In this document: positions 55,329 through 55,736 of the stretch, piece by piece
Layout of the letters: the number at the start of each line of letters is the position of its first letter
Position numbering within the stretch: position 1 is the first letter of the stretch
Assembly: GCF_000208925.1 (NCBI RefSeq)
Contig: NW_001914883.1
Location: forward strand, 1 to 55,736
From: Entamoeba histolytica HM-1:IMSS
Lineage: Eukaryota > Evosea > Mastigamoebida > Endamoebidae
Direction: 5' to 3'
Length of the DNA stretch: 55,736 nucleotides
Made by a program: the position numbers and the translations under genes
Notes under the pieces: model-generated
Databases searched by the model: none
Told to the model about the DNA's origin: nothing
The model's input: only the letters and a program-made list of their open reading frames with translations

Positions 55329-55736
55329 ATGAACCAACACATTTCCAGTGATTCTGTTGTAATTACAATTTCTCTCAACCAATTAATGAATGAAGAAGAA
55401 TGTGACACTTTATTAGATCAATTAAATAATGCTATTGAACTGGTTCAGTCTAAGAAAAAAGAGTTAAAAAAAGGTTTTAATGAAACAAAAAGTCAAGAAA
55501 CAAAAGAACAAGAGAATATTAAAGAAGTTGTTATTGTAAGAGAATTAGAAGTTCACAAAAAAGAGTATCAATATGAAGAATTCTTACCTAAAAATGATCT
55601 TGGTCTTTTTAAAAAATATCAATCAACACTATTTGTATGGACTAAAACAACAAAATTTTCTGTTTTGTTTGATACAAACAAAGTTGGATGGAATAGATCA
55701 TTATTCAATTCGTGCATACTCAATAAACCAAATCTT
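55329..55736 (+). CDS. TLDc-domain protein with N-terminal coiled coil, 5' part (cut by window edge)
   Basis: The frame runs from the ATG at 55329 to the right edge, 136 codons without stop. Residues ~15-75 are Leu/Glu/Lys-rich and likely form a coiled coil (LNQLMNEEECDTLLDQLNN...). From about residue 100 the pattern LFVWTKTTKFSVLFDTNKVGWNRSLFNSCILNK matches the opening of the TLDc gene at 4702 (EWTEKR...ILFDSEINDWN...VFDQRIKNK), so the domain should continue beyond the window with FGGY. TLDc proteins elsewhere bind V-ATPase and counter oxidative stress. Many Entamoeba genes share this coiled coil plus TLDc design as far as I recall; this one cannot be judged for completeness. Confidence 0.7.
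   Translation, partial: MNQHISSDSVVITISLNQLMNEEECDTLLDQLNNAIELVQSKKKELKKGFNETKSQETKEQENIKEVVIVRELEVHKKEYQYEEFLPKNDLGLFKKYQSTLFVWTKTTKFSVLFDTNKVGWNRSLFNSCILNKPNL

Overview
The window looks like a chromosome segment of an Entamoeba of the histolytica/dispar/nuttalli group. It is very AT-rich, its genes are mostly intronless, and intergenic spaces between real genes are short. The few introns are tiny and every one starts with GTTTGT. A GTATTTAAA-type TATA element and a GAACTT motif lie upstream of some starts. There is a decayed LINE of the type with an R2-like endonuclease (PD-X14-D), and the gene repertoire is plainly eukaryotic (adaptin, HOPS-like, UTP6, Ku70, RhoGAP, TLDc, tetraspanin). The genus is inferred; the species cannot be told from sequence alone.

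Layout. Positions 1-467 hold the 3' end of a probable VPS16-like gene. Positions 468-13127 are an accessory, repeat-laden block: strand-biased gene-free DNA, then a 2.78-kb unit (4032-6813) bounded by two equal 333-bp inverted repeats around a stand-alone TLDc gene, then the LINE relic (about 6814-10445), then 2.7 kb with no recognisable gene. From 13128 the window is ordinary gene-dense DNA: cytidine deaminase, a Nup155-like protein (tentative), two small unknown proteins, a PARG-like protein, UTP6, a three-exon tetraspanin, dihydropyrimidine dehydrogenase, Ku70, a small secreted/anchored protein, a giant 3.3-kaa protein of unknown function, a propeller-plus-helical protein, MIP18/CIA2, an AP-1/AP-2 beta adaptin, a three-exon PH-RhoGAP protein and a large CXXC-rich transmembrane protein. 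The window ends inside a second TLDc gene.

Reading the flanks of the open frames changed three gene models. The tetraspanin joins two adjacent minus-strand frames plus a 20-codon first exon. The RhoGAP protein gains two upstream exons that complete its PH domain. The giant gene has no ATG near the start of its long frame and gains a 5' exon ending at 39307. The adaptin contains a 100-N gap flanked by an exact 581-bp duplication, most likely an assembly artefact; without it the protein is 864 residues.

The genes do not form one pathway. Loose themes are endomembrane traffic (VPS16-like, beta adaptin, tetraspanin), pyrimidine salvage/catabolism (cytidine deaminase, DPD), DNA repair and ADP-ribose metabolism (Ku70, PARG-like), and surface signalling (CXXC receptor, RhoGAP). 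The best candidate for something undescribed is the inverted-repeat TLDc unit; the PARG-like protein with a replaced glycine loop, the RhoGAP without an arginine finger and the kinase-less CXXC receptor are also worth testing.
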